A stretch of DNA of 63,087 bases. It comes from Paracoccus sp. MKU1 (GTDB lineage: Bacteria > Pseudomonadota > Alphaproteobacteria > Rhodobacterales > Rhodobacteraceae). The notes under the pieces are model-generated. The model worked only from the letters and a program-made list of their open reading frames with translations, ran no database searches and was not told the origin of the DNA. Of this stretch, positions 55,822 through 63,087 are shown one piece after another. Location of the stretch: NCBI RefSeq assembly GCF_001447385.1, contig NZ_LLWQ01000185.1:1-63087 (forward strand), read 5' to 3'. The stretch's first letter is position 1; every line of letters begins with the position of its first letter. Made by a program: the position numbers and the translations under genes.

Positions 55822-56769
55822 CTAGACAAGCCCCGTGCGCAGGAAGTCGTGGATGTGGATCAGCCCCGCCGGCGCCCCCTCGGGCGTGACCACGAACAGG
55901 CAGGTGATGCGGCGCGCCTGCATCTCGGCCAGCGCCGCCTCGGCCAGCGCATCCGGGCCGATGGTGCGCGGGTTGCGAGTCATCACCTCGGCGGCGGTAT
56001 GGTCCAGCAGCCCCTGCATGTGCCGCCGCAGGTCGCCATCGGTGATGATGCCGGTCAGCCGCCCCCGGGCATCGGTGACGCCGGTCACGCCGAAGCTTTT
56101 CTGGCTCATGGTCAGCAGCGCATCGGCCATGGGTGCGGTCTCGGGGACCAGCGGCATCTCCTGATGCATCAGGTCGGCCACGCGAGACAGTTTCGCCCCC
56201 AGCTTGCCACCGGGATGGAAGGTGCGGAAATGCTCGGGCGTGAACTTTCGATGCTCCATCAGCGCGACGGCCAGCGCGTCCCCCAGCGCCATGGTCATGG
56301 TGGTCGAGGTGGTGGGCACGATGCCGGTGCCGCAGGCCTCGGGCGCCGCGGGCAGGACCAGCGCCACGTCGGCCTGGCGCAGCAGCGTCGATTGCGGCCG
56401 CCCGGCGACGCCGATCAGCGGGATCTGGAAGCGGCGGGTATGGGCGACGATATCGGCGATCTCGGGCGTCTCGCCGGAATTGGACAGCACCAGCGCCACG
56501 TCGCCCTGCGTGACCATGCCCAGGTCGCCATGGCTCGCCTCGGCCGGATGGACGAATTGCGCCGGCGTCCCGGTCGAGGCCAGCGTCGCCGCGATCTTGC
56601 GCCCGACATGGCCGGACTTGCCCATGCCCGAGACGACGACCCGGCCACGGGCCACCAGAATGGCCTCGACCGCGCGGTCGAAGCTGTCGCCAAGGCTGTC
56701 GGCCAGCAGGGCCAGCCCCTCGGCCTCGGTGCGGATCACCCGGCGGGCGGTGTCGAGATATGCGCTCAT
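55822..56769 (-). CDS. kdsD: Arabinose-5-phosphate isomerase (KpsF/GutQ/KdsD)
   Basis: This 315-residue enzyme makes arabinose 5-phosphate for Kdo synthesis. The SIS domain has VSGMGKSGHVGRKIAATLAS and PAEASHGDLGMV, with SNSGETPEIADIVAHTRRF. Two CBS domains follow (SQKSFGVTGVTDARGRLTGI near 210-260). Placement next to lptCAB supports the LPS role over the sugar-alcohol GutQ role. It starts 10 nt after the rnd stop. Confidence 0.94.
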   Translation of the reverse strand: MSAYLDTARRVIRTEAEGLALLADSLGDSFDRAVEAILVARGRVVVSGMGKSGHVGRKIAATLASTGTPAQFVHPAEASHGDLGMVTQGDVALVLSNSGETPEIADIVAHTRRFQIPLIGVAGRPQSTLLRQADVALVLPAAPEACGTGIVPTTSTTMTMALGDALAVALMEHRKFTPEHFRTFHPGGKLGAKLSRVADLMHQEMPLVPETAPMADALLTMSQKSFGVTGVTDARGRLTGIITDGDLRRHMQGLLDHTAAEVMTRNPRTIGPDALAEAALAEMQARRITCLFVVTPEGAPAGLIHIHDFLRTGLV

Positions 56770-56779
56770 GGCCCGCTAT

Positions 56780-57394
56780 CTAGTGCTGGAAGATGTCGTT
56801 TTCATCCCCCCAGCCCAGCAGGTCCAGATGGGCGCGGGCGGGAAGGAAGTCGAAACAGGCTTGGGCCAGCCCCAGCCGTCCCTCGCGCGCCAGCCGCTTT
56901 TCCAGCTCGGCCTTCAGCGCGTGCAGATACAGCACGTCCGAGGCGGCATATTCCAGCTGCGCCTCGGACAGCTCCGCCGCGCCCCAGTCGCTGGTCTGCT
57001 GCTGCTTGGAGATATCGACGCCGACCAGTTCCGAAAGCAGGTATTTCAGCCCGTGCCGGTCGGTATAGGTGCGCACCATCTTGCTGGCGATCTTGGTGCA
57101 CCAGACCGGCTTCGTCACCACGCCGAAGGCCGCCTCCAGCGCGGCGATGTCGAAGCGGCCGAAATGGAACAGCTTCAGCACCTCGGGATCGGTCAGCATC
57201 CGCGTCAGGTTCGGCGCCTCGCGCTGACCCTTGGCGATCTGCACCAGATGCGCGTTGCCGTCGCCCGAGGACAGCTGCACCAGGCACAGCCGGTCGCGGC
57301 GCGGGTCGAGCCCCATCGTCTCGGTGTCGATGGCCACGACCGGACCCAGGTCCAGATCGTCCGGCAGGTCGTTTTGATAAAGGGTGATGGTCAT
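56780..57394 (-). CDS. rnd: Ribonuclease D-like 3'-5' exonuclease
   Basis: This 204-residue protein has only the DEDDy exonuclease domain, without the HRDC domains of E. coli RNase D. The motifs are VVAIDTETMGLDP (Exo I), LFHFGRFDIAALEAAF (Exo II) and EYAASDVLYLHAL (Exo III with Tyr). Short RNase D forms like this are normal in alphaproteobacteria. ATG 57394 (MTITLYQNDLP) was chosen over the longer GC-rich frame. It probably leads the LPS operon. Confidence 0.88.
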   Translation of the reverse strand: MTITLYQNDLPDDLDLGPVVAIDTETMGLDPRRDRLCLVQLSSGDGNAHLVQIAKGQREAPNLTRMLTDPEVLKLFHFGRFDIAALEAAFGVVTKPVWCTKIASKMVRTYTDRHGLKYLLSELVGVDISKQQQTSDWGAAELSEAQLEYAASDVLYLHALKAELEKRLAREGRLGLAQACFDFLPARAHLDLLGWGDENDIFQH

Positions 57395-57639
57395 CTGTGG
57401 CTTCTCGGGGCTGCGGGTTCGGCCTGCTGTAACCCCTTTGCCCCCGCCTGCGCCAGCCCCGGCGTCGGGAGTCGGCAGGCTGCGGCCCATCGACACATCC
57501 GCGCCGGCAAGTGGCGCAGAAGCGCAACAATCCCGACTGTTTCACTCTCCTTGAAGCAAAATTCCCGAGTAAAATACTTGTGCATCCCGAACCCACGCCT
57601 ATAACTCGCGCCAGTTTCGAACGAATCAAGGCAATGACC

Positions 57640-59658
57640 ATGAAATTGCGCCGTATCATCCCGCTGGCGGGCGTGTCCTCGCTTGCCCTGGCGACAGCCC
57701 TTTACGCCCAGAATGCCGAGACCGTCATCCTGAATCCGATCACCCTGGTCGCCGACGGCCAGGAGAATGTCGAGGCGACCGGTGGCGTTTCCGTCACCGC
57801 CGAGGACATCGAGGCGATGCAGCCCGCCGATGTCTCGGAACTGTTCGCGCGCGATTCCGCGATCACCGTCTCGGGCGGCGCCGGCCCGTCCAAGCGCATC
57901 CATGTCTTCGGGCTGGAGCAGTCGAACCTGGCCGTCACCGTGGACGGCGTGCCGCAAGGACCAACCAGCTGGCACCATACCGGCTCGAACGTCGTTGACC
58001 CGGCCTTCCTGAAATCGGTCGAGGTCGAGGCCGGCGCCGCCGCCGCCGATGCCGGCTTCGGCGCTGCCGCCGGTGCGGTGCGCTATGAAACGGTCGGCGC
58101 CAAGGACCTGCTGACCGACGGCCGCAACCAGGGCGGCCGCGTCGGCCTGTCCTATGGTTCGAACGGCCGCGGCCTCTCGGCTTCGCTGGCCGGCTATGGC
58201 GTCTACGAGGGCTTCGACTGGTTCGCCATGATCCATGGCACCGACGGTGACAATTACGAAGCCGGCGGCGGGCTGGAAATGGATGGAACCGAGCCCGCAG
58301 TCCGCGGCGCGCTGGTGAAGCTGGGCTACGAGTTCGACACCCATCGTGTCGAACTGGCCTATGACCGGACCGAGGACGACGCCGACCGCACCATCAAGAT
58401 GAACATGGACCTGTATCCGACCCGCCCCGAACGGCCGGTGGATCGCGGCGTCTATCCGCTGAAGGTCTCTCGCGATACGCTGACGCTGAAATACACCTCG
58501 ACTGCCCCCAGCGACGCTTGGGATCCCGAGGCGATGGTCTTCGTCAGCCGCAACAAATACGAGCGCCCGGACTACGTCCCGAACGATGACGATCCGGATA
58601 CCAGGGACTTCAACGGCGATATGATCCTGGAAAATCAGACCATCGGCGGCAAGCTGCAAAACACCTATACGCTGGGGCAGGGCAGGATCACCGCAGGCGT
58701 GGACTGGGCTTATGACGATTATTATGTCGACAACTACGGCGCCACAGACCGGCGTTACTGGACCATGGACACGATGCAGATCGGCGCCTTCGTCCAGGGC
58801 CGTTTCGAATTCGACAACGGCATCGACCTGTCGACCGGCCTGCGGCTGGACCACCACCGCTTCACCGATTTCAACGGCGGCCGCCACTCGGATACCGGCG
58901 CCAGCGTGAACGGCACGGTCTCCTATGAGTTCGCAGAAGGCTACGAGGTCTTTGCCGGCGCCTCGCATACCTGGCTGGGCCACACCTTTGGCGAATACGC
59001 GCTGTTGCACGCCCGCACGGCCGATCTTTACGTCGCCGACGATTACAAGACCTCCAGCGCCCGCAACATCAAGTTGGGCCTGAACGCCGATCAGGGCAAC
59101 TGGACCGGTAACCTGACCTTCTTCGATACCCGGCTGAAGGACATGGGCGAGCTGGTCTTTGACAGTGAACCCTATTACCTCGACAATGTCGCCGAATACC
59201 GCAGCAAGGGCTTCACCCTGCAAGCCGCCTACAGCTGGGGCAGCGGTCGCGTTGGCGGCAGCTTCACCAAGGCGGACGTGACCCAGGACGGCGAGGAAGC
59301 GCTGCCGAATGGCGGCACCGCGGTGCCAGTCGGCAAGGTCGCCACCCTCTATGCCGATCAAGAAATCCCGCAATACAACGCCAAGGTCGGCGCCACGGTG
59401 GAATGGGCCGACAAGCTGTCGGGCGATTACCTCACCGAGGCCGGCTTCTCGGAAGCACCCAGCTATACCGTCCTGAACCTTTACGGCGAATGGCGGCCGG
59501 AAAGCTACCAGAACATCGTCGTGCATCTGGGCGTGGATAACGTCTTCGACCGCAAATATTCTGAACGGTCCAGCTATGTCCAACGAGACCCGAGCGGCGT
59601 GCAGCCGCTCTACGCCCCCGGCCGCACCGTCACGCTGGGCGTGAAGATGGACTTCTGA
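57640..59658 (+). CDS. TonB-dependent outer membrane receptor
   Basis: This 672-residue receptor has a signal peptide (RRIIPLAGVSSLALATALYA), a plug domain (~45-165) with ELFARDSAITVSGGAGPSKR and VTVDGVPQGPTSWHHTGSNV, and a 22-strand-type barrel. The barrel ends in LGVDNVFDRKYSERSSYV and the terminal aromatic GVKMDF. It imports a chelated metal or similar across the outer membrane. An SWHHTGS stretch in the plug is unusual. The ligand is unknown: it is not adjacent to the siderophore locus. I chose ATG 57640, with AAGG 8 nt upstream. Confidence 0.93.
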   Translation: MKLRRIIPLAGVSSLALATALYAQNAETVILNPITLVADGQENVEATGGVSVTAEDIEAMQPADVSELFARDSAITVSGGAGPSKRIHVFGLEQSNLAVTVDGVPQGPTSWHHTGSNVVDPAFLKSVEVEAGAAAADAGFGAAAGAVRYETVGAKDLLTDGRNQGGRVGLSYGSNGRGLSASLAGYGVYEGFDWFAMIHGTDGDNYEAGGGLEMDGTEPAVRGALVKLGYEFDTHRVELAYDRTEDDADRTIKMNMDLYPTRPERPVDRGVYPLKVSRDTLTLKYTSTAPSDAWDPEAMVFVSRNKYERPDYVPNDDDPDTRDFNGDMILENQTIGGKLQNTYTLGQGRITAGVDWAYDDYYVDNYGATDRRYWTMDTMQIGAFVQGRFEFDNGIDLSTGLRLDHHRFTDFNGGRHSDTGASVNGTVSYEFAEGYEVFAGASHTWLGHTFGEYALLHARTADLYVADDYKTSSARNIKLGLNADQGNWTGNLTFFDTRLKDMGELVFDSEPYYLDNVAEYRSKGFTLQAAYSWGSGRVGGSFTKADVTQDGEEALPNGGTAVPVGKVATLYADQEIPQYNAKVGATVEWADKLSGDYLTEAGFSEAPSYTVLNLYGEWRPESYQNIVVHLGVDNVFDRKYSERSSYVQRDPSGVQPLYAPGRTVTLGVKMDF

Positions 59659-59680
59659 TCCATCCCGGCAGACGCATAGG

Positions 59681-59706
59681 AAAGGCCCCCTCCGTGGGGG
59701 CCTTTT
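59681..59706 (+). terminator. Rho-independent terminator
   Basis: AAAGGCCCCC (59681-59690), loop TCCGT, GGGGGCC (59696-59702), then TTTT. It follows the TonB receptor by 23 nt. Confidence 0.85.
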
Positions 59707-59726
59707 CCATGGCTGATCCGACAAAA

Positions 59727-59745
59727 TTGATATTTGAAATATCAA
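59727..59745. promoter_or_regulatory. 19-bp palindrome TTGATATTT-G-AAATATCAA
   Basis: Two perfect 9-bp arms flank a single G, 46 nt upstream of the XRE regulator start in an AT-rich patch. It is a strong candidate operator for that regulator (autoregulation). The arms also overlap a possible -10 element. Confidence 0.7.
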
Positions 59746-59790
59746 GATCACCATGCTACACATCCATCATCAAGGATTGGAAATCAACGC

Positions 59791-60048
59791 ATGATGACCT
59801 CGGCCCAGATGCGTGCGGCGCGTGCCCTTCTTGGCATCGACCAGAAGCGGCTCGCCGAACTCTCGGGCCTGTCGGTCCCGACCATCCAGCGCATGGAGGC
59901 CAGCGACGGCAATGTGCGCGGCGTGGTCGAAAGCCTGACCCGCGTGGTCGAGGCGCTGGAGGCCGCCGGGGTCGAGCTGATCGGCGAGGGCGCCGCCAGC
60001 CCCTCGGGCGGGCGCGGCGTGCGGCTGAAATCCGGTCCGCAGACGTAA
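59791..60048 (+). CDS. XRE-family transcriptional regulator
   Basis: This 85-residue helix-turn-helix protein reads TSAQMRAARALLGIDQKRLA then ELSGLSVPTIQRMEASDGNV, the latter holding the recognition helix. It is a minimal XRE type without effector domain. Starts at ATG 59791 or the next ATG; the AAGG upstream is modest. It precedes a SulP transporter gene by 66 nt in the same direction, an arrangement I recall from several proteobacteria. The palindrome at 59727-59745 is its likely target. Confidence 0.88.
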   Translation: MMTSAQMRAARALLGIDQKRLAELSGLSVPTIQRMEASDGNVRGVVESLTRVVEALEAAGVELIGEGAASPSGGRGVRLKSGPQT

Positions 60049-60114
60049 CCGCGACGGCGACCGCCGACGAGAGCCGACGATCCCGCCGCCTCCTTGACCG
60101 AGGTGCGGCTCCAG

Positions 60115-61782
60115 ATGAACCAACAGGCAAGCGCGGCGCCCGGATTTGCGCCGCTGTTCACCCCGAAACTGCTCACCGTCCTGCGCGAGGGCTATGGCGC
60201 GGCCGAGCTGCGCGCCGATGCCCTGGCCGGGCTGACCGTCGCCATCGTGGCGCTGCCGCTATCCATGGCCATCGCCATCGCCTCCGGCGCGAGCCCGGCG
60301 CAGGGGCTCTATACCGCCATCATCGGCGGCTTCCTGGTCTCGGCGCTTGGCGGCTCGCGCCATCAGATCGGCGGGCCGGCGGGGGCCTTCATCGTGCTGG
60401 TGGCCGGCATCGTGGCGCAGCACGGCATGTCGGGGCTGATCCTGGCGACCTTCATGTCGGGGCTGATGCTGGTCGCCATCGGGCTGCTCAGGCTGGGCAC
60501 CTTCATCAAGTTCATCCCCTTCCCGGTGACGGTCGGCTTCACCGCCGGCATCGCCGTCATCATCTTCACCAGCCAGCTGAAGGAGATCTTCGGCCTGACG
60601 CTGGCCCATGAGCCGGGCGAGCTGGTCGAGAAGATCCCCGCCCTCTGGCAGGCCCGCGCCAGCCTGTCCCCCGCCGCGCTGGGGATCGCGCTGGGAACGA
60701 TCGCGGTGATCCTGGGGCTGAAGCGCGCCCGGCCGCACTGGCCCGGCATGCTGATCGCCGTGGCCCTGGCGGCGGGCGTCACCGCAGCGACGGGGGCGGA
60801 TGTCGCGACCATCGGCAGCCGGTTCGGCGGCATCCCCTCGACCCTGCCCGCCCCGGCGCTGCCGGAGCTGTCGCCGGACAGGGTGCTGACGCTCTTGCCC
60901 GCCGCCCTGTCGCTGACGCTGCTCGGCGCCATCGAATCGCTGCTGTCGGCGGTTGTCGCGGACGGCATGACCGGCCGCCGCCATCGCTCGAATTGCGAGC
61001 TGGTGGCGCAGGGCGTGGCCAATATCGGCTCGGCGCTGTTCGGCGGCATCTGCGTCACCGGCACCATCGCGCGGACCGCGACCAATGTGCGCGCCGGCGC
61101 GCATGGGCCAGTGGCCGGGATGCTGCATGCGCTGTTCCTGCTGGGCTTCATGCTGCTGGCGGCGCCGCTGGCCTCCTATATCCCGCTGGCGGCGCTGGCC
61201 GGCGTGCTGGCGGTCGTGGCCTGGAACATGATCGAGAAGCCGGCCATCGCCATCCTGCTGCGCTCGGGCTGGGGCGAGGCGGCGGTGCTGGCGGTCACCT
61301 TCGGGCTGACCATCTTCCGCGACCTGACCGAGGCCATCGTGGTGGGCCTGGCGCTCGGCTCGGTGCTGTTCATCCAGCGCATGAGCCAGGCCGTGGGGGT
61401 CGAGGCGCTGGTCGGCGCCGACATGGCCGACAGCGCCCGGCCGCGCCCGGACCAGCCGCAGCCGCGCGACGTGGTGGTCTATCGCATTTCGGGGGCGCTG
61501 TTCTTCGGCGCCACGGCCTCGATCGGCTCGGTGCTGGACCGCATCCAGGACGGGTTCCGGGTTCTGGTGGTGGATTTCAGTGCCGTGCCCTTCCTGGATT
61601 CCACCGGCGCCAACATGATCGAGGGGCTGGCGCAGAAGGCACAGCGCCGCGGCATCGCGCTGTGGCTGACCGGCACCAGCCGCGACATCCGCCGAGTGCT
61701 GCTGACCCATGGGCTGCGGCGGCCGCTGGTGCATTACGCGCCCACGGTCGATGAGGCGCTGCGCCGGCGTCACGGGTCATAG
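60115..61782 (+). CDS. SulP family inorganic anion transporter
   Basis: This 555-residue SLC26/SulP protein has a transmembrane region (~35-425), including ALAGLTVAIVALPLSMAIAI and SRHQIGGPAGAFIVLVAGIV. The C-terminal STAS domain is at ~450-550 (RVLVVDFSAVPFLDSTGANM). SulP proteins carry sulfate, bicarbonate or organic acids; the substrate is open. ATG 60115 with GAGG 9-12 nt upstream is preferred over TTG 60094. It is probably co-transcribed with the XRE regulator. Confidence 0.92.
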   Translation: MNQQASAAPGFAPLFTPKLLTVLREGYGAAELRADALAGLTVAIVALPLSMAIAIASGASPAQGLYTAIIGGFLVSALGGSRHQIGGPAGAFIVLVAGIVAQHGMSGLILATFMSGLMLVAIGLLRLGTFIKFIPFPVTVGFTAGIAVIIFTSQLKEIFGLTLAHEPGELVEKIPALWQARASLSPAALGIALGTIAVILGLKRARPHWPGMLIAVALAAGVTAATGADVATIGSRFGGIPSTLPAPALPELSPDRVLTLLPAALSLTLLGAIESLLSAVVADGMTGRRHRSNCELVAQGVANIGSALFGGICVTGTIARTATNVRAGAHGPVAGMLHALFLLGFMLLAAPLASYIPLAALAGVLAVVAWNMIEKPAIAILLRSGWGEAAVLAVTFGLTIFRDLTEAIVVGLALGSVLFIQRMSQAVGVEALVGADMADSARPRPDQPQPRDVVVYRISGALFFGATASIGSVLDRIQDGFRVLVVDFSAVPFLDSTGANMIEGLAQKAQRRGIALWLTGTSRDIRRVLLTHGLRRPLVHYAPTVDEALRRRHGS

Positions 61783-61825
61783 CGATTCGGCGCGGGCAGC
61801 GTCCGCTTTGGCGCCTTGCCTCCGG

Positions 61826-61850
61826 CGGGGGTATTTTTCCAACGGTGAAG
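61826..61850 (+). repeat. Dispersed GTATTT element, copy 9
   Basis: CGGGGGTATTTTTCCAACGG followed by TGAAG, in the gap between the convergent sulP and purU genes. Its GAAG end lies 45 nt before the purU stop. Confidence 0.75.
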
Positions 61851-61895
61851 ACAGGCGTCGGGAAAAGGGCGGCTCGATGGCCGCCCTGCGCCGTT

Positions 61896-62780
61896 TCAGC
61901 CCATGCGCTCGGAGGCGTAGCTTCCGGGCGAGGCCGGGAAGACGACGGTCTTGTTGCCGTTCAGGAACACCCGGCGGTGGATATGGGCGTGGATGGCGCG
62001 GGCCAGAACCTGGCTTTCCACGTCGCGGCCGAGGCTGACATAGTCCTCGGGCGATTGCGCATGCGTCACCCGGATAATGTCCTGCTCGATGATCGGGCCC
62101 TCGTCCAGATCGGCGGTCACGTAATGGCTGGTCGCGCCGATCAGCTTCACCCCGCGCTCGAAGGCCTGCTTGTAGGGATTGGCGCCCTTGAAGCTCGGCA
62201 GGAAGGAATGGTGGATATTGATGATCCGCCCCGACATCTTCTTGCACAGGGCATCCGACAGCACCTGCATGTAGCGCGCCAGAACCACCAGCTCGGCGCC
62301 CGAATCCTCGACCACCGCCATCAGCTGCGCCTCGGCCTGGGGCTTGTTCTCCTTCGTCACCTTGATGCAGTGGAAGGGGATGTCGTGGTTCACCACCACC
62401 TTCTGATAGTCCATGTGGTTCGAGATCACCGCCACGATCTCGATCGGCAAGGCCCCGATGCGCCAGCGATAGAGCAGGTCGTTCAGGCAATGCCCGAAGC
62501 GGCTGACCATGATCACCACCTTCATCTTCTCGGCCTCGTCATGGATGGCATAGTCCATGCCGAAGGGTTTGGCCGGCTCGGCCAGGCCCGCGCGCAGGTC
62601 TTCCAGCCCCACGCCCTCCTCCGAGACGAAGCTCACCCGCATGAAGAAGCGGCCGGTCTCGATGTCGTCGAATTGCGAGCTGTCGGTGATGTTGCAGCCA
62701 TGCTCGGCCAGAAAGCCGGCCACGGTGGCGACGATGCCGCGGGTCGAGGGACAGGCGACCGTCAGCGTGTATTTCTTCAT
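61896..62780 (-). CDS. purU: Formyltetrahydrofolate deformylase PurU
   Basis: This 294-residue enzyme releases formate from 10-formyl-THF to balance one-carbon pools. It has an N-terminal ACT domain (YTLTVACPSTRGIVATVAGF, EHGCNITDSSQFDD) and a C-terminal hydrolase domain with the catalytic INIHHSFLPSFKGANPYKQA and GATSHYVTADLDEGPIIEQD. ATG 62780 has GGAGAG about 6 nt upstream. It lies downstream of folD, a functional neighbour in folate metabolism. Confidence 0.96.
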   Translation of the reverse strand: MKKYTLTVACPSTRGIVATVAGFLAEHGCNITDSSQFDDIETGRFFMRVSFVSEEGVGLEDLRAGLAEPAKPFGMDYAIHDEAEKMKVVIMVSRFGHCLNDLLYRWRIGALPIEIVAVISNHMDYQKVVVNHDIPFHCIKVTKENKPQAEAQLMAVVEDSGAELVVLARYMQVLSDALCKKMSGRIINIHHSFLPSFKGANPYKQAFERGVKLIGATSHYVTADLDEGPIIEQDIIRVTHAQSPEDYVSLGRDVESQVLARAIHAHIHRRVFLNGNKTVVFPASPGSYASERMG

Positions 62781-62816
62781 CTGGCTCTCCACTGAAAGGG
62801 CCCAAGGCCCCGATGT

Positions 62817-62866
62817 CTTCCGTGTGCAAATATCCTCTGGGGGTCCGGGGGGCGAAGCGCCCCCGG
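62817..62866 (-). repeat. Dispersed GTATTT element, copy 10, with G/C hairpin
   Basis: The minus strand reads CCAGAGGATATTTGCACACG then GAAG (62817-62840), preceded on that strand by a CCGGGGG-CGCTTCG-type hairpin (62845-62866). It is the ATATTT variant, like copy 2, and lies between folD and purU. Confidence 0.75.
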
Positions 62867-62887
62867 CCCGGCGCCGCGCCCGGGCGG

Positions 62888-63087
62888 TCAGCTCGCCGCC
62901 CTCCCGAGATCGAGCTCGGGCCAGCCATGGGCCCGGCAGCAGGCGGTCAGCGTGTTGGCGAGCAGGCAGGCGATGGTCATCGGCCCGACGCCGCCCGGCA
63001 CCGGGGTGATGGCGCCGGCGACCGCGGCCGCGCCCTCGAAATCCACGTCGCCGACCAGCCGCGCCCGGCCCGCCTCCTCGATGCGGT
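62888..63087 (-). CDS. folD: Methylenetetrahydrofolate dehydrogenase/cyclohydrolase FolD (3' end only)
   Basis: The last ~66 codons of folD run off the right edge; the N-terminal two thirds lie outside. Visible are the conserved [31 protein letters not shown] and [10 protein letters not shown]. FolD converts methylene-THF to formyl-THF, upstream in pathway terms of PurU. The stop is at 62888-62890. Confidence 0.9.
   Translation of the reverse strand, partial: RIEEAGRARLVGDVDFEGAAAVAGAITPVPGGVGPMTIACLLANTLTACCRAHGWPELDLGRAAS

Noticed and set aside
57400..57633. Iron box upstream of the TonB receptor
   Set aside because: I found no palindrome comparable to those at 10238 or 15414; only an AT-richer stretch near 57550-57585.

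Overview
The window is a 63 kb piece of a GC-rich alphaproteobacterial chromosome. It most resembles Paracoccus or a close member of the Rhodobacteraceae. This is an inference from gene content: the petP-petR pair, the DUF2794, DUF1178 and DUF1203 proteins, an rimP leader, genes packed with 1-4 nt overlaps, and a dispersed GTATTT element at gene ends. I see no phage, insertion sequence, CRISPR array, rRNA or tRNA. Apart from the siderophore locus, most of it is core genome.

Layout, left half. The 3' part of etfA and an hbd dehydrogenase open the window. Next come pyrB, a pyrC that lacks its metal ligands, and plsY on the minus strand. A plus-strand run follows: cobA-like SUMT, DUF2478, TusA-like, AEC transporter, crotonase, EamA transporter. 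At 9.6-19.9 kb lies an iron-siderophore locus. It holds a cytochrome b561, an EntF-type C-A-T-TE synthetase whose adenylation residues read as serine, a small membrane protein, a siderophore-esterase-like hydrolase, a YncE-like propeller protein and a FepB/FepD/FepC-type ABC importer. Two divergent promoter regions in it carry palindromes. Then follow DUF1178, waaA and rpe (minus), and the coupled operon hslO-nudix-cca-ABC exporter-RlmD-like methyltransferase (plus).

Layout, middle. Two L,D-transpeptidase-like genes flank a GST and a CAP-domain lipoprotein. These are followed by DUF1203, hemH with a methyltransferase, the operon comF-grxC-nitrilase-marR, ubiG and a prolyl aminopeptidase. The rimP-nusA-ylxR-infB operon is preceded by a promoter and an attenuator-like leader.

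Layout, right half. A 42-residue small gene, mutT, argJ and a parvulin lie on the minus strand, divergent from secA. Then come petR and petP, ilvE, a small Arg-rich protein and the envelope operon rnd/kdsD/lptC/lptA/lptB/hpf/ptsN, in which rpoN is missing from its usual place. A TonB-dependent receptor, an XRE regulator with a SulP transporter behind a 19-bp palindrome, purU and the 3' end of folD close the window.

The most interesting signals are the EntF-like synthetase without visible partners, a ten-copy dispersed element whose composite form contains a covarying 16-bp hairpin, the PyrC pseudoenzyme, candidate operators at ilvE/petP and the SulP regulator, and the unannotated 42-residue gene. 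All calls come from reading the sequence; no database search was run.
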